Of a DNA stretch of 64,000 nucleotides, positions 17,774-29,062 are shown one piece after another. The stretch comes from Comamonadaceae bacterium OS-1 (GTDB lineage Bacteria > Pseudomonadota > Gammaproteobacteria > Burkholderiales > Burkholderiaceae_C), in NCBI GenBank assembly GCA_027923965.1, contig AP026969.1, forward strand, positions 3,038,001 to 3,102,000. The letters are read 5' to 3'. Position numbers and translations under genes: made by a program. Each line of letters opens with the position of its first letter. The first letter of the stretch is position 1. Below the pieces are notes generated by a model that was given only the letters and a program-made list of their open reading frames with translations, did no database searches and had not been told where the DNA came from.

Positions 17774-18560
17774 GGGCGGCTCCGCTGCGCCGAAACACCA
17801 GCCGGTCGGGCTCGGAAGTGGCCGCGTCATAGCCATAGCCCTCCAGATCGAAGCCCTGCAGCTGGCCGGGCAGGCTCAGGCGCTGCTCGGCCGCAAACCG
17901 GGCCATCAGCCCGCGGGCGCGCTTGGCCATGAAGCTGATGACCTTGTACTGGCCGTTACTGCGCAGTTCTTCAAACACGCATTCGACCACCCGGGCCTTG
18001 AGCGCCTTGCGGTCCACCGCTTTGAAATACTCTTGCGAGGCGAGGTTGACCACCACTGGCGTGGCATCGGCACGCAGGCGCTGGTTGAGATATTCGGATA
18101 TCTGGCTGCCCCAGAACTTGTACAGCGTGGCCCCGTGCGGGTTGGCCAAGCGGGTGCCCATCTCCAGCCGGTAGGGCTGCATCCAGTCCAGCGGGCGCAG
18201 CACGCCGTACAGGCCGCTGAGGATGCACAGGTGCTCCTGCGTCCAGGCCAGCGCGTCGGCAGGCAAGGTGGTGGCGTTCAGCCCGCCATAGACATCGCCA
18301 TTGAAGGCCAGCACCGCCTGCTTGGCGTTTTTGGCGGTGAACTTCGGGCTCCAGGCCTGGTAGCGGGCCACGTTCAGGGCCGACAGGGCATCGCTGAGGT
18401 GCATCAGCTCCGAAATTTGCAAGGGTGACTTCTCGCGCAGCAGCGCAATCAACTGGGCCGACTGCGCGGTAAACAAGGGCTGGGTATGGGGAATGGGCGG
18501 CTGACCCGCGGCGGGCGTTTCAAAATCCAGAGCCTTGGCTGGCGACAACAAAAACAACAT
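17766..18560 (-). CDS. yaaA: Peroxide stress protein YaaA (DUF328)
   Basis: This is a 264-residue member of the YaaA/UPF0246 family, which in E. coli lowers free iron and limits DNA damage under hydrogen peroxide. The start MLFLLSPAKALDFETP is the family's standard N-terminus, so I place it at the ATG at 18560. A TTG two codons earlier is an unlikely alternative. Other family blocks are AFNGDVYGGLNA, LCILSGLYGVLRPLDWMQPYRLEMGTRL, LYKFWG, VNLASQEYFKAV and VISFMAKRARGLMARF. It is coupled to the downstream Fe(II) oxygenase gene by an eight-base overlap. A shared iron or oxidative-stress context is therefore possible. Confidence 0.95.
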   Translation of the reverse strand: MLFLLSPAKALDFETPAAGQPPIPHTQPLFTAQSAQLIALLREKSPLQISELMHLSDALSALNVARYQAWSPKFTAKNAKQAVLAFNGDVYGGLNATTLPADALAWTQEHLCILSGLYGVLRPLDWMQPYRLEMGTRLANPHGATLYKFWGSQISEYLNQRLRADATPVVVNLASQEYFKAVDRKALKARVVECVFEELRSNGQYKVISFMAKRARGLMARFAAEQRLSLPGQLQGFDLEGYGYDAATSEPDRLVFRRSGAAHA

Positions 18561-18744
18561 GGGCAAACATCCTTTGCCGCCATTATCGGACGCAAGCCCG
18601 CGCGTTGGGCCGGGCCCGGGCCCCGCCCGCCGCTTTGGCGCCCAGATAGGCCAATCCCAAGGGAAGTGCTAGGATATTTGCAAACGCGTCCATTTATGGA
18701 ATACCCCGCCCCAGCGCCGAGATGCCACCATCTACCCCCGAAAA

Positions 18745-21711
18745 ATGACATCGCTCTCCAGCCAGTTACTGAGGCGTGTTTTTGTCTGGTATCTGGCACT
18801 GGTGGGGACGACCTCGTTGGTTCAACTTTATTTTGTCTACCAATCCATCGACAAAAATATTGACGCAGAAATAGTCAATATCGAAACGGCGTTCGTGCCC
18901 GGCATGCGGCAGGCGGTATGGAATTTCGATCCGCAAATGATCGAAGTGCTGGCCAAAGGTGCGGCGCGGGCCTCGGTGGTCACGGGCCTGGTGGTGGTGG
19001 ACAAAGAGGGCGCAGTGCAGTCCACGCAGGGCCGGGTGCCCCCGTCTGCCGACAACAGCACCCTGCCCTTTTGGCAAAGAACGGCGGTGCACACCATCAC
19101 CCTGCGGTCTTTGGGCGGTGGCAATGCCAGCACCTTGGAGGCCATTGGCAGCATCCGCATCTACACCCATTTTTCGGTGATTTTTGAGCGGCTGACCTCC
19201 AGCCTGCTGGCCTTGGCCACCAATGCCCTGCTGGTAGGCCTGGGTTTATGGGTGGTGCTGGCCTTGTCGATCAACCGGGTGTTGTCACGCCCCCTGGTGG
19301 CTTTGACCCAGGCGGTGACCTCGCTGAACATGGCTGCGGACCCGTCCAAATACCAAAACATTTTCTACCCGGACAAAAATGAACTGGGGGTTTTGGTGGC
19401 GGCCCTCAACAGCCTGTGGCTGCGCCTGCTGGAGGCCAAGGAGTCGCTGGAGGCCACGGTAGACAACCGCACCCAGGAACTCCAGGCCAGCAGCCAACAA
19501 CTGGCCTTGCGGGCCGGGCAACTGGAGCGCAACGCGGAGCAACTGCGGCGCATTCTGGAAGACAGCCCGATTGCGGTGCGCATCCTGACGCTGGACAAGC
19601 AGTTTGTTTTTGCCAACAAGCGGTTTTACGACCTGTTCAATGGCGGCAGCACCAGCATCTCCCGTACCGACATGGAGTACATCTACAAGAACAAAGAGGA
19701 CTATTTCGAGTTGGCCCGGATGATCCGCACCTCCGGATCGGCCGGCCCACCGCGCCTGCTGGAGTTCATCAAGTCCGATGGCACGACTTTCTGGTCCATG
19801 ACCACGGTGGTGAAGGTGCACTACGACGATAGCGAATGCTCGCTGGGCTGGTTTTTCGACGTGACCGAACTGCGCCAGGCCCGCGAAGCCGCCGAGGCCG
19901 CCACCGAGGTCAAAGCCAACTTTCTGGCCAATATGAGCCATGAAATCCGCACGCCGATGAATGGCATTATTGGTTTGAGCCGACTGGCGCTGAAAACCGA
20001 TTTGAATCCCAAGCAGTTGGATTACATCCAGAAAATCCAAAGCTCGGGCAACCATTTGCTCGGGATCATCAACGACATTCTGGATTTTTCCAAAATCGAA
20101 GCGGGCAAACTCAATATCGAGAATATCGACTTCTCGCTGGACAATATTCTGGACGACATCGGCGACATGATGGCCGAAAAAGTCCAGCTCAAGGGGCTGG
20201 ACTTTTCGGTGGATATCGACGCCAGCGTCCCCCCCGTGCTGGTGGGCGACCCGCTACGGCTGCGGCAGATCCTGCTGAACTACTGCAACAACGCCCTCAA
20301 ATTCACCGAGACCGGCCACATTCGCCTGGTCGCCCGCGGCAAGATGGCGTCCTCCACCGCCGTACTGTTGCGCTGCACGGTGGAAGACACCGGCATCGGC
20401 ATGACGCAGGCGCAGCAAAGCCAACTGTTCCAAAGCTTTTCGCAGGTAGATGCATCCATCACCCGGCGCTTTGGTGGCACCGGCCTGGGACTGGCGATTT
20501 GCAAGCACCTGGCCGGACTGATGGGCGGCTCGGTGGGGCTGGATTCCACCCTGGGCCAGGGCAGCAGCTTCTGGTTTACCGCCTTGCTGGGGGTGGTCCA
20601 CGCCCAGCCGTCGGCCAGCCCGCACACCCCCGTGCCCGCAGCAGACGACAACCCTGCCAACCTGGCGGCTCTGGCAGGCGCGCGCATCCTGCTGGTAGAA
20701 GACAACGAAATCAACCAGATGGTGGCGGCCGAGCTGCTGCAATCCGCCGGGTTTGTGGTGGCGATTGCCGAGAATGGGCAGGTCGGGGTCGACATGGTGC
20801 AGGCCCAGCACTTTGACATCGTGCTGATGGACATGCAGATGCCGGTGATGGACGGCCTGACGGCCACCCGCGCGATCCGCCAGATCCGCCGCCTGGACTA
20901 CCTGCCCATCGTGGCCATGACCGCCAACGCCATGCAGCAGGATGCCGAGCGCTGTGCCGCCGCAGGTATGCAGGACTTTGTGACCAAACCGATAGAACCC
21001 CTGCGCCTTTGGGCGGCCCTGCTGCGGTGGGTCAAGCTGCCGCAAGGCACGGCGCGCCCGGTCGCTCCCGTTCCGGCACCCGCACCGGCACCGGCACCGG
21101 CACAGCACACGCCAGAGCCCGAGTTCCCCCCTGTGCCAGGCCTGGACATCGCCGCGGGCCTGAACCGTGTGGCGGGCAACCGCAGGCTCTACGCTTCGCT
21201 GCTGCGCCGGTTTGCCCAAGGACAAAAGTCCCTGGTAGCCCAGGTCCAAACGGCGCTGCAGGCGGACGACTGGGCGCTGGCCGAGCGCCTGGCCCATACC
21301 GCCAAAGGGGTGGCCGGCAATATCGGCGCGGTACAGATCCAGCCACTGGCGCAAGCGCTGGAGGCGGCGATTGCTGCGCGCAGCCCGCGTCCGCGGATCG
21401 AGTCCCTGCTGGACACCATCAGCGAGCCACTGCAAGCCATGGTGGCCCATCTGGCCCAGCACGAGGACGAGGCGGTACCCGCCGCCCCACCCGGCCAGCC
21501 AGCGGTGGACACGCGGCACGCTCGGCATTTGTGTGTGCAGCTGGAAACCCTGCTCCTGGACAGCGATGCCGACAGCATCCACTTTCTGCAGCAGCACGCC
21601 AGCAGCCTGCGCCAGGTGCTGGGAACACAGTTTGAAGCCCTGGAACGTACCATCGAGGATTTTGATTTCGACGCCGCCACACAGTGTTTACAACACGCGA
21701 TGGAAGCGTAA
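18745..21711 (+). CDS. Hybrid sensor histidine kinase (PAS-HisKA-HATPase-REC-Hpt)
   Basis: This is a 988-residue inner-membrane phosphorelay kinase. A first transmembrane helix (13-32) and a second (about 153-177) bracket a periplasmic sensor domain; a HAMP-like region (RPLVALTQAV) and a coiled coil follow. A PAS domain spans about 268-376. HisKA carries His399 in NMSHEIRTPMNGIIG. The ATPase has the N box (ILLNYCNNALKFT) and G boxes (DTGIGM, GGTGLGLAI). The receiver domain has Asp696 in IVLMDMQMPVMDG. A proline/alanine linker leads to an Hpt domain with His851 in RLAHTAKGVAGNIGA. The kinase could pass phosphate through all three sites to an unlinked regulator. A binding protein gene follows after 37 bp and may supply its signal. 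Confidence 0.95.
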   Translation: MTSLSSQLLRRVFVWYLALVGTTSLVQLYFVYQSIDKNIDAEIVNIETAFVPGMRQAVWNFDPQMIEVLAKGAARASVVTGLVVVDKEGAVQSTQGRVPPSADNSTLPFWQRTAVHTITLRSLGGGNASTLEAIGSIRIYTHFSVIFERLTSSLLALATNALLVGLGLWVVLALSINRVLSRPLVALTQAVTSLNMAADPSKYQNIFYPDKNELGVLVAALNSLWLRLLEAKESLEATVDNRTQELQASSQQLALRAGQLERNAEQLRRILEDSPIAVRILTLDKQFVFANKRFYDLFNGGSTSISRTDMEYIYKNKEDYFELARMIRTSGSAGPPRLLEFIKSDGTTFWSMTTVVKVHYDDSECSLGWFFDVTELRQAREAAEAATEVKANFLANMSHEIRTPMNGIIGLSRLALKTDLNPKQLDYIQKIQSSGNHLLGIINDILDFSKIEAGKLNIENIDFSLDNILDDIGDMMAEKVQLKGLDFSVDIDASVPPVLVGDPLRLRQILLNYCNNALKFTETGHIRLVARGKMASSTAVLLRCTVEDTGIGMTQAQQSQLFQSFSQVDASITRRFGGTGLGLAICKHLAGLMGGSVGLDSTLGQGSSFWFTALLGVVHAQPSASPHTPVPAADDNPANLAALAGARILLVEDNEINQMVAAELLQSAGFVVAIAENGQVGVDMVQAQHFDIVLMDMQMPVMDGLTATRAIRQIRRLDYLPIVAMTANAMQQDAERCAAAGMQDFVTKPIEPLRLWAALLRWVKLPQGTARPVAPVPAPAPAPAPAQHTPEPEFPPVPGLDIAAGLNRVAGNRRLYASLLRRFAQGQKSLVAQVQTALQADDWALAERLAHTAKGVAGNIGAVQIQPLAQALEAAIAARSPRPRIESLLDTISEPLQAMVAHLAQHEDEAVPAAPPGQPAVDTRHARHLCVQLETLLLDSDADSIHFLQQHASSLRQVLGTQFEALERTIEDFDFDAATQCLQHAMEA

Positions 21712-21748
21712 GCTGGTGCAATTTGCCACTCATTTGAAGGGAATCTCC

Positions 21749-22489
21749 ATGCGCATTCCATTGGTTTCATGGGCCCTGCTCGGCGCGGCGGCGGCGGGGC
21801 ATGCGGCGGTACAAATGGTCACTTTTCCCATTCCCGGGCATGTGGAAAGCGATAGCAAAGGCCTGTTTATCGAGCTGGTCCGCGAAGTGGCCAAACTGGC
21901 GCAGACCGACATCCAGATCCAGGTCATGCCGCCGCCCCGGGCCGTGCAAGGCTTTTTGGGCGGCAGCTATGGCGGCCTGTTTCCGGCGCTGGATGTCAAT
22001 TTTTCCGCCGCCCAACCCATCGCCCGCACCAGCGAATCCATCGACTGCAAGGAAGACTTCGTGTTCACCAAAAAGGGCAGCCCGTTCCTGAAGTCCCTGG
22101 CGGACCTGAAAGGCAAGCGCGTGGGCATCACCCGCGGCTACCCCTATGCACGCGAAGTCACCGACAACAGCGCCTTTGCCGTCGAAACTGCCAACACCGA
22201 CGAGGCCAATATCCAGAAGCTGGTGGCCGGATATCTGGACGCTTTCGTGCTGGACGAAAAAACCGGCCTCAAGGCGTTTGAGAAGCTGGGCCTGGCGGCG
22301 CAGATGCAGTACGCGCCCAAGGTGCCGGTGTCACGCCAGGACGTGTACTACGCTTTCCAGAACACGGCCGAGGGCAAGGAGCTGGCCGACAAGTTCTCGC
22401 AGGCCCTGAAGAAAATGAAGCAAAGCGGCCAGTTCCAGAAGATCACCCAAGGCATCACCTTCGCCCATGGCTGCGCCAAGGCAAACTAG
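21749..22489 (+). CDS. Periplasmic solute-binding protein (family 3)
   Basis: This is a 246-residue family 3 solute-binding protein (amino-acid or polar-ligand type) with a 19-residue signal peptide ending AGHAAV. Typical blocks are KGLFIELVREVAKLAQTDIQIQVMPPPRAVQGF, FVFTKKGSPFLKSLADLKGKRVGITRGYPY, VAGYLDAFVLDEKTG and FSQALKKMKQSGQFQKIT. GAAGGG precedes the ATG by eight bases; the open frame upstream is a shadow of the kinase. No permease or ATPase gene is nearby, so it is not an obvious transporter subunit. Its position behind the histidine kinase suggests a sensory accessory protein. The ligand is unknown. Confidence 0.88.
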   Translation: MRIPLVSWALLGAAAAGHAAVQMVTFPIPGHVESDSKGLFIELVREVAKLAQTDIQIQVMPPPRAVQGFLGGSYGGLFPALDVNFSAAQPIARTSESIDCKEDFVFTKKGSPFLKSLADLKGKRVGITRGYPYAREVTDNSAFAVETANTDEANIQKLVAGYLDAFVLDEKTGLKAFEKLGLAAQMQYAPKVPVSRQDVYYAFQNTAEGKELADKFSQALKKMKQSGQFQKITQGITFAHGCAKAN

Positions 22490-22501
22490 CCCGAACGATC
22501 G

Positions 22502-23467
22502 CTATTTCTCGTACGCCACCAACCGTCGGCGTTCATCCTCACTGAAATGGCTCTGCTGTAGCTGGGCCAGAGCCTGCTGGCGCTGGTCTTCCGAGCGCGT
22601 GCCTTCGGCGCTGAGAATGGCATTACGCGCGGCCAGGTAGGCCGCCATGCGGCTCTGCCAGGCTTGCTCCTCGTGGTCCACCTCAGTCAGCCGCGATGCG
22701 GCCTGGGTGCCAAAAGCCTGGGACCGCATGCGGTAGACATCGTCGTCACTGGCACCTTTGGCACGCATGTCCAAAGCCTGCTGCTGGGTGTTGAACAAGG
22801 CCTGGTTGGCGTTGCGATCTGCCAGCAAGGCCGCTGGCAGGGTCGCATCGAGTGCGGCGAGCTGGGACTTTTTCTGTGCCGCGCTCAGCTGGGTGTCCTG
22901 GTCGATAGCCATGCGGGCCAGGGCATCCGCGTCATAACGGTCTTCAAAGCCAAACATCCCCTGCACCTCGTCGGCAGTGAAATAGCGCTCGCGCAACTGC
23001 TGCACCGCCAGCATCCGTTGGCGGATAGCCTGAACGCCGTTACCCGCCAACGCAGGGTCCTGCTCCAGCTCGACCAAGGCGCGCTTGAAAGCCAGGTACA
23101 GGCCCAACAGCCGCTTGGCATCCTGGGCCTGGGCGGGCGGCATGGCCAGGTCAAGCTCGTGGGCAATACGCTGGCGGATGGCTTCGGTACTCGCCTCCCC
23201 CACGGCGCTCAGGTAGTAGTCGAACATCCGCACCAACTGCGCATACGCCGCCGGGCTGGTCTGCATCCCTGCCACGCGCAGCGCCTGCAAATCGCCATCG
23301 GGCTGGGTGCCCTGCATGGAGGGCACGAAGGGTGCGCGCGCTCCGGGCACCGCCCCTGCGCTGGCAGCAACATTCGGCGCATCCAGGCCGCCGTGCCGCC
23401 ACCATACGACCGCAGCCACCGCCAGGACCCCTGAAACGGCCCACATCCCAACCCGGGCTTTCTGCAT
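22502..23467 (-). CDS. Lipase-specific foldase (Lif/LipB)
   Basis: This is a 321-residue membrane-anchored steric chaperone for family I lipases. One N-terminal transmembrane helix (about 7-23) is followed by an alanine/proline-rich linker and a helical domain. The family signature RxxFDYxLSA appears as RMFDYYLSA at 80-88. EVQGMFGFEDRYDADALARMAI and LPAALLADRN lie in the later helices, and FSEDERRRLVAYE closes the protein. The lipase gene is directly upstream, 7 bp away on the same strand, the standard lipase-foldase order. It folds the lipase in the periplasm before type II secretion. Confidence 0.93.
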   Translation of the reverse strand: MQKARVGMWAVSGVLAVAAVVWWRHGGLDAPNVAASAGAVPGARAPFVPSMQGTQPDGDLQALRVAGMQTSPAAYAQLVRMFDYYLSAVGEASTEAIRQRIAHELDLAMPPAQAQDAKRLLGLYLAFKRALVELEQDPALAGNGVQAIRQRMLAVQQLRERYFTADEVQGMFGFEDRYDADALARMAIDQDTQLSAAQKKSQLAALDATLPAALLADRNANQALFNTQQQALDMRAKGASDDDVYRMRSQAFGTQAASRLTEVDHEEQAWQSRMAAYLAARNAILSAEGTRSEDQRQQALAQLQQSHFSEDERRRLVAYEK

Positions 23468-23474
23468 GGCGACC

Positions 23475-24737
<1,263 letters not shown>

Positions 24738-25697
24738 CTAGTTGCGGCTGCGCTTGTTTTGGTACATCAGCGCATCGGCCTGGGACAACAGGGCTTCAAT
24801 GGGCTCAACGGCCTCCGGTACCACATTGACAATGCCGTGGCTGCAGGCAATCGCATAGCCGCTGCGGCTGAACTGGTTGCGCCGCTCCAGGGCGGTTAGC
24901 AAGCGGTCCACGATGCCCTGGGCCAGGTCGTGCGGGCAGTCAAACAGCAGCACCACAAACTCGTCACCGCCCAGGCGCGCCAACACATCGGCATCCCTGA
25001 AGCTGCGCCGCATCTGGTCGGCAAAGACCAACAGCGCCTTGTCGCCCTCGGCGTGGCCAAAGTTGTCGTTGATGGCCTTGAACTTGTCCAGGTCAAAAAA
25101 CACCAACGCGCACGGCAAGGCCTTGCGCGCCGCCAGGTGCAGCGCGTGCTGCGCCAGCGCCAGAAAACCACGCCGGTTGTGCAGCCGGGTCAGCTCGTCC
25201 AGCGTAGCCAGTTGGTAGGTGGAAATCTCTTGCTCCACGATGGCGGCCAGGTCCCCCAGCAGCTGGATGTCTTCATCGGCAAAGCTGCGGGGTTGCGGGT
25301 CCAGCAGGCACAGCGTCCCCAGCTTGCTACCGTTCGCGGCCTGCAGCGGCCAGCCCGCATAAAACCGCACATACGGCGCACTGGTGACCAGCGGATTGTC
25401 AAAAAACCGCAGGTCGCTCTTTGCATCCGGCACCAGCAGCAGGCCGTCGCCCAAAATGGCGTGGCCACAAAAGGAAATGTCGCGCGCGGTTTCTTTCTCC
25501 TCCAGCCCCTGCGCCGACTTGAACCACTGGCGGTTTTCGTCCACCAGGCTGACCAGCGCAATCGACACGCCAAACATGCGCCGGGCCATGCGGGTCAATC
25601 GGTCAAATCGCTCCTCGCGCGGGGTGTCGAGCAGGTCGAGCGAACGCAAGGTACCCAGCCGAAACGGCTCGTCGGGTGGGATGGCGGGTTTGATCAT
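24738..25697 (-). CDS. Diguanylate cyclase with GAF sensor
   Basis: This 319-residue soluble protein makes c-di-GMP. The N-terminal GAF domain (about 20-155) has the pattern FDRLTRMARRMFGVSIALVSLVDENRQWFKS and ISFCGHAIL, usual in bacterial GAF-GGDEF enzymes. The cyclase domain follows, with an intact active site GGDEF at 243-247 and the FFDLDKFKAINDNFGHAEGD substrate block. An RxxD inhibitory site (RDAD) sits five residues before GGDEF, so product inhibition is likely. It has no close operon partner. The GAF ligand is unknown. Confidence 0.94.
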   Translation of the reverse strand: MIKPAIPPDEPFRLGTLRSLDLLDTPREERFDRLTRMARRMFGVSIALVSLVDENRQWFKSAQGLEEKETARDISFCGHAILGDGLLLVPDAKSDLRFFDNPLVTSAPYVRFYAGWPLQAANGSKLGTLCLLDPQPRSFADEDIQLLGDLAAIVEQEISTYQLATLDELTRLHNRRGFLALAQHALHLAARKALPCALVFFDLDKFKAINDNFGHAEGDKALLVFADQMRRSFRDADVLARLGGDEFVVLLFDCPHDLAQGIVDRLLTALERRNQFSRSGYAIACSHGIVNVVPEAVEPIEALLSQADALMYQNKRSRN

Positions 25698-25818
25698 GCA
25701 AAGTCCTTATGCCAAGGGCCCAGGCCACCACGGCTTGGCCTGCGATTTATACGCCAATTTTCCCCAAACTCCCCACAGCGCCACACAATCCCTTGCCAGA
25801 AAAATTTATAAAAAATAG

Positions 25819-25856
25819 GCCTTCTGCGCTTATTCCATCAGCACGAGAAGCTACTT
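25819..25856. repeat. Dispersed hairpin repeat, copy 3 (degenerate)
   Basis: The core TGCGCTTATTCCATCAGCAC (25825-25844) keeps the GCTTAT-tcc-AT.AGC pattern with one arm mutated. It lies in the spacer between the divergent GGDEF gene and valS. Confidence 0.6.
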
Positions 25857-25930
25857 AAACCATAGCAACCCTAAGCGCAGCAACCCTGCCCGGTAAAATC
25901 GCGCCCTTCCAGAAAGAACCCCGATAGACC

Positions 25931-28774
25931 ATGACCGACACCCTTCCCACCGCCCCCGCCCAGCCCGGCTTGCAATCCCTGTCCAAATCCTTTGAACCCG
26001 CCGCGCTGGAAGCGCACTGGGGCCCGGAATGGGAGCGGCGCGGCTACGCCACGGCGGGCTACCGGGGCACGGGCCAGGCGAAAGACGGCGTGGAGGCTTT
26101 CGCCATCCAGCTGCCGCCGCCCAATGTGACCGGCACGCTGCACATGGGCCACGCCTTCAACCAGACCATCATGGACAGCCTGACGCGCTACCACCGCATG
26201 CAGGGCCACAACACGGTGTGGGTGCCCGGCACCGACCACGCAGGCATTGCCACGCAGATCGTGGTGGAGCGCCAGCTGCAAGAGCAAAAAGTCAGCCGCC
26301 ACGACCTGGGCCGCAAGAACTTTGTCGAAAAGGTGTGGGAGTGGAAGGAAAAAAGCGGCAACACCATCACCACCCAAATGCGCCGCATGGGCGACAGCGT
26401 GGACTGGGAGCGCGAATACTTCACCATGGACCCCAAACTGTCCAAAACGGTGACCGAGACCTTTGTGCAGCTCTACCAGCAAGGCCTGATCTACCGCGGC
26501 AAGCGCCTGGTCAATTGGGACCCGGTCCTGCAAAGCGCGGTGAGCGACCTGGAGGTGGAGAGCGAAGAAGAAGACGGCCACATGTGGCACATCAGCTACC
26601 CGCTGGCCGACGGCTCGGGCGCGCTGACGGTGGCCACCACCCGCCCCGAAACCATGCTGGGCGACGTGGCCGTGATGGTGCACCCCGAAGATGGGCGCTA
26701 CACCCACCTGATCGGCAAGATGGTGAAGCTGCCTTTGTGCAACCGCGAGATCCCGGTGATTGCCGACGACTACGTGGACAAGGCGTTTGGCACCGGCGTG
26801 GTCAAGGTCACGCCCGCGCACGACCAGAACGACTATGCCGTGGGCCAGCGCCACAAGCTGCCGATGGTTTGCGTGCTGACGCTGGATGCCAAGATCAACG
26901 AGAACGCCCCCGCCGCCTACCAGGGCCTGGACCGCTTCGTCGCCCGCAAAAAGATCGTCGCCGACCTGGCCGAACTCGGCCTGCTGGTCGAAACCAAGAA
27001 ACACAAGCTGATGGTGCCCCGCTGCACCCGCACCGGCCAGGTGATCGAACCCATGCTGACCGACCAGTGGTTTGTCTCCATGACCAAACCCGGCCCTACC
27101 GGCACCAGTATTGCGCAAGGCGCTATCGATGCCGTAGCGAGTGGCGAAGTGCAGTTCGTGCCCGAGAACTGGGTCAACACCTACAACCAGTGGATGAACA
27201 ACATCCAGGACTGGTGCATCAGCCGCCAGCTCTGGTGGGGCCACCAGATCCCCGCCTGGTACGACGAAGACGGCAAGGTCTACGTGGCGCGTAATGAAGA
27301 AGAAGCCCAGGCGCAGGCCCCCGGCAAAACCTTGACGCGCGACGAAGACGTGCTGGACACCTGGTACTCCTCCGCCCTGGTGCCCTTCTCAACCATGGGC
27401 TGGCCCGAGAAAACCCAAGACTTCGACCTGTACCTGCCCTCCAGCGTGCTGGTCACCGGCTACGACATCATCTTCTTCTGGGTGGCCCGGATGATCATGA
27501 TGACCAAGCACTTCACCGGCCAGGTGCCGTTCAGGCACGTCTACATGCACGGCCTGGTGCGCGACGCGCAGGGCAAGAAAATGAGCAAGTCCGAAGGCAA
27601 TGTGCTGGACCCGGTGGACCTGATCGACGGCATTGCCCTGGCACCCTTGCTGGACAAACGCACCGTGGGCCTGCGCAAGCCCGAAACCGCCCCCACCGTG
27701 CGCAAGAACACCGAGAAGGAATTCCCCGAAGGCATCCCCGCCTTTGGTGCCGACGCGTTGCGCTTCACCTTCGCGTCGCTGGCCTCGCTGGGCCGCAACA
27801 TCAACTTCGACAGCAAACGCTGCGAGGGCTACCGCAACTTCTGCAACAAGCTGTGGAACGCCACCCGCTTCGTGCTGATGCAGTGCGAGGGCCAGGACTG
27901 CGGTGTGCTGGAAGACCAGGCCGATGGGTATCTGGACCTGAGCCAGGCCGACCGCTGGATCGTCTCCAAGCTGCAGCAGGCCGAGGCCGAAGTGGCCAAG
28001 GGCTTTACCGACTACCGCCTGGACCTGGTGGCCAACACGATTTACGACTTTGCCTGGAACGAGTTCTGCGACTGGTACCTGGAAATCGCCAAGGTACAGA
28101 TCAACACCGGCAGCGACGCGCAAAAGCGCGCCACCCGCCGCACCCTGATCCGCACGCTGGAGGTCCTGCTGCGCCTGGCACACCCGCTGATCCCATTTAT
28201 CACCGAAGAGCTGTGGCAGAAGGTGGCGCCCGTGGCGGGCCGTGCCGGTGAATCCATCAGCATCGCCGCCTACCCCGTGAGCCAGCCCGAGCGCATCGAC
28301 GAGGCGGCCATTGCGCACATCACCAAGCTCAAGGGCCTGGTGGATGCCTGCCGCAACCTGCGCGGCGAAATGAATGTGTCGCCCGCCACCCGCATGCCGC
28401 TGTACTGCGTGGGCGATGCGGCCTTCATGCAGTCCGTGGCACCGGTATTGCAGTCGCTGGCCAAGCTGAGCGAGGTCAAGCTGTTCGACGACGAGGCCGC
28501 CTGGCAAGCCGCCGCGCAAGCCGCGCCCACCGTAGTGGCAGGCGATGCGCGCCTATGCCTGCACATGGAGATCGACGTGGAAGCCGAAAAAGCCCGCCTG
28601 GGCAAGGAAGCCGCGCGTCTGGAAGGCGAAATCGCCAAGGCGACGAACAAGCTGAGCAACGAAGCCTTTGTGGCCAAGGCCCCGCCTGCCGTGATCGCCC
28701 TGGAGCGGGGTCGCATCACCGACTTCGGTGCGACGCTGGAGCGGCTGAAAGAGCAGCTAGCCCGTCTGGGCTAA
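25931..28774 (+). CDS. valS: Valyl-tRNA synthetase
   Basis: This is a 947-residue class I aminoacyl-tRNA synthetase that charges tRNA-Val and edits threonine. The HIGH-type motif is HMGH at 71-74 ([14 protein letters not shown]). The editing domain shows [13 protein letters not shown], and [17 protein letters not shown]. The KMSKS loop is at 550-554. The C-terminal coiled-coil arm reads [25 protein letters not shown], ending with a [12 protein letters not shown] tail. [17 protein letters not shown] identifies the valine/isoleucine group and the editing features favour valine. Length is normal and the frame is intact. It has its own transcript, with tusA converging on its end. Confidence 0.98.
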   Translation: MTDTLPTAPAQPGLQSLSKSFEPAALEAHWGPEWERRGYATAGYRGTGQAKDGVEAFAIQLPPPNVTGTLHMGHAFNQTIMDSLTRYHRMQGHNTVWVPGTDHAGIATQIVVERQLQEQKVSRHDLGRKNFVEKVWEWKEKSGNTITTQMRRMGDSVDWEREYFTMDPKLSKTVTETFVQLYQQGLIYRGKRLVNWDPVLQSAVSDLEVESEEEDGHMWHISYPLADGSGALTVATTRPETMLGDVAVMVHPEDGRYTHLIGKMVKLPLCNREIPVIADDYVDKAFGTGVVKVTPAHDQNDYAVGQRHKLPMVCVLTLDAKINENAPAAYQGLDRFVARKKIVADLAELGLLVETKKHKLMVPRCTRTGQVIEPMLTDQWFVSMTKPGPTGTSIAQGAIDAVASGEVQFVPENWVNTYNQWMNNIQDWCISRQLWWGHQIPAWYDEDGKVYVARNEEEAQAQAPGKTLTRDEDVLDTWYSSALVPFSTMGWPEKTQDFDLYLPSSVLVTGYDIIFFWVARMIMMTKHFTGQVPFRHVYMHGLVRDAQGKKMSKSEGNVLDPVDLIDGIALAPLLDKRTVGLRKPETAPTVRKNTEKEFPEGIPAFGADALRFTFASLASLGRNINFDSKRCEGYRNFCNKLWNATRFVLMQCEGQDCGVLEDQADGYLDLSQADRWIVSKLQQAEAEVAKGFTDYRLDLVANTIYDFAWNEFCDWYLEIAKVQINTGSDAQKRATRRTLIRTLEVLLRLAHPLIPFITEELWQKVAPVAGRAGESISIAAYPVSQPERIDEAAIAHITKLKGLVDACRNLRGEMNVSPATRMPLYCVGDAAFMQSVAPVLQSLAKLSEVKLFDDEAAWQAAAQAAPTVVAGDARLCLHMEIDVEAEKARLGKEAARLEGEIAKATNKLSNEAFVAKAPPAVIALERGRITDFGATLERLKEQLARLG

Positions 28775-28783
28775 GGACGGTGT

Positions 28784-28803
28784 CCCCTCCTGCGCGGGAG
28801 GGG
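28784..28803. terminator. Hairpin between convergent valS and tusA
   Basis: CCCCTCC (28784-28790) pairs with GGAGGGG (28797-28803) around TGCGCG. It sits in the 30-bp gap between convergent stops. No T run follows, so it is either a weak bidirectional terminator or an mRNA end-stabilising hairpin. Confidence 0.5.
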
Positions 28804-28804
28804 A

Positions 28805-29032
28805 TTACCTGCGGCGCAGCACGTGGATGTAGTCCGCGCCCGCCGTCTGCTGGTCTACCAGCTCGTTGCCGGTCTGCTTGGCAAAGGCCTGGAAGTCGCG
28901 CACCGAGCCCGCGTCGGTAGACACCACCTTGAGCAGCTGACCGCTTTGCATGTCGGTCAGCGCCTTTTTGGCCTTCAGGATGGGCAGCGGGCAGTTCAGG
29001 CCGCGGGTGTCGATTTCTTTGTCTGTCTGCAT
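28805..29032 (-). CDS. tusA: TusA-family sulfurtransferase
   Basis: This is a 75-residue sulfur carrier of the TusA/SirA family. The active cysteine is Cys14 in the CPxP motif (RGLNCPLPILKAKKAL). The rest keeps the family's small alpha/beta fold, with LLKVVSTDAGSVRDFQAFAKQTG. TusA relays persulfide sulfur from a cysteine desulfurase to tRNA thiolation and other acceptors. The start MQTDKEIDTRG is the only suitable one. It is followed on the same strand only by the Nudix gene upstream; there is no obvious sulfur-oxidation cluster. Confidence 0.93.
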   Translation of the reverse strand: MQTDKEIDTRGLNCPLPILKAKKALTDMQSGQLLKVVSTDAGSVRDFQAFAKQTGNELVDQQTAGADYIHVLRRR

Positions 29033-29062
29033 GGGGCGGGTGTCCTAGGATGGGTTTTGATT

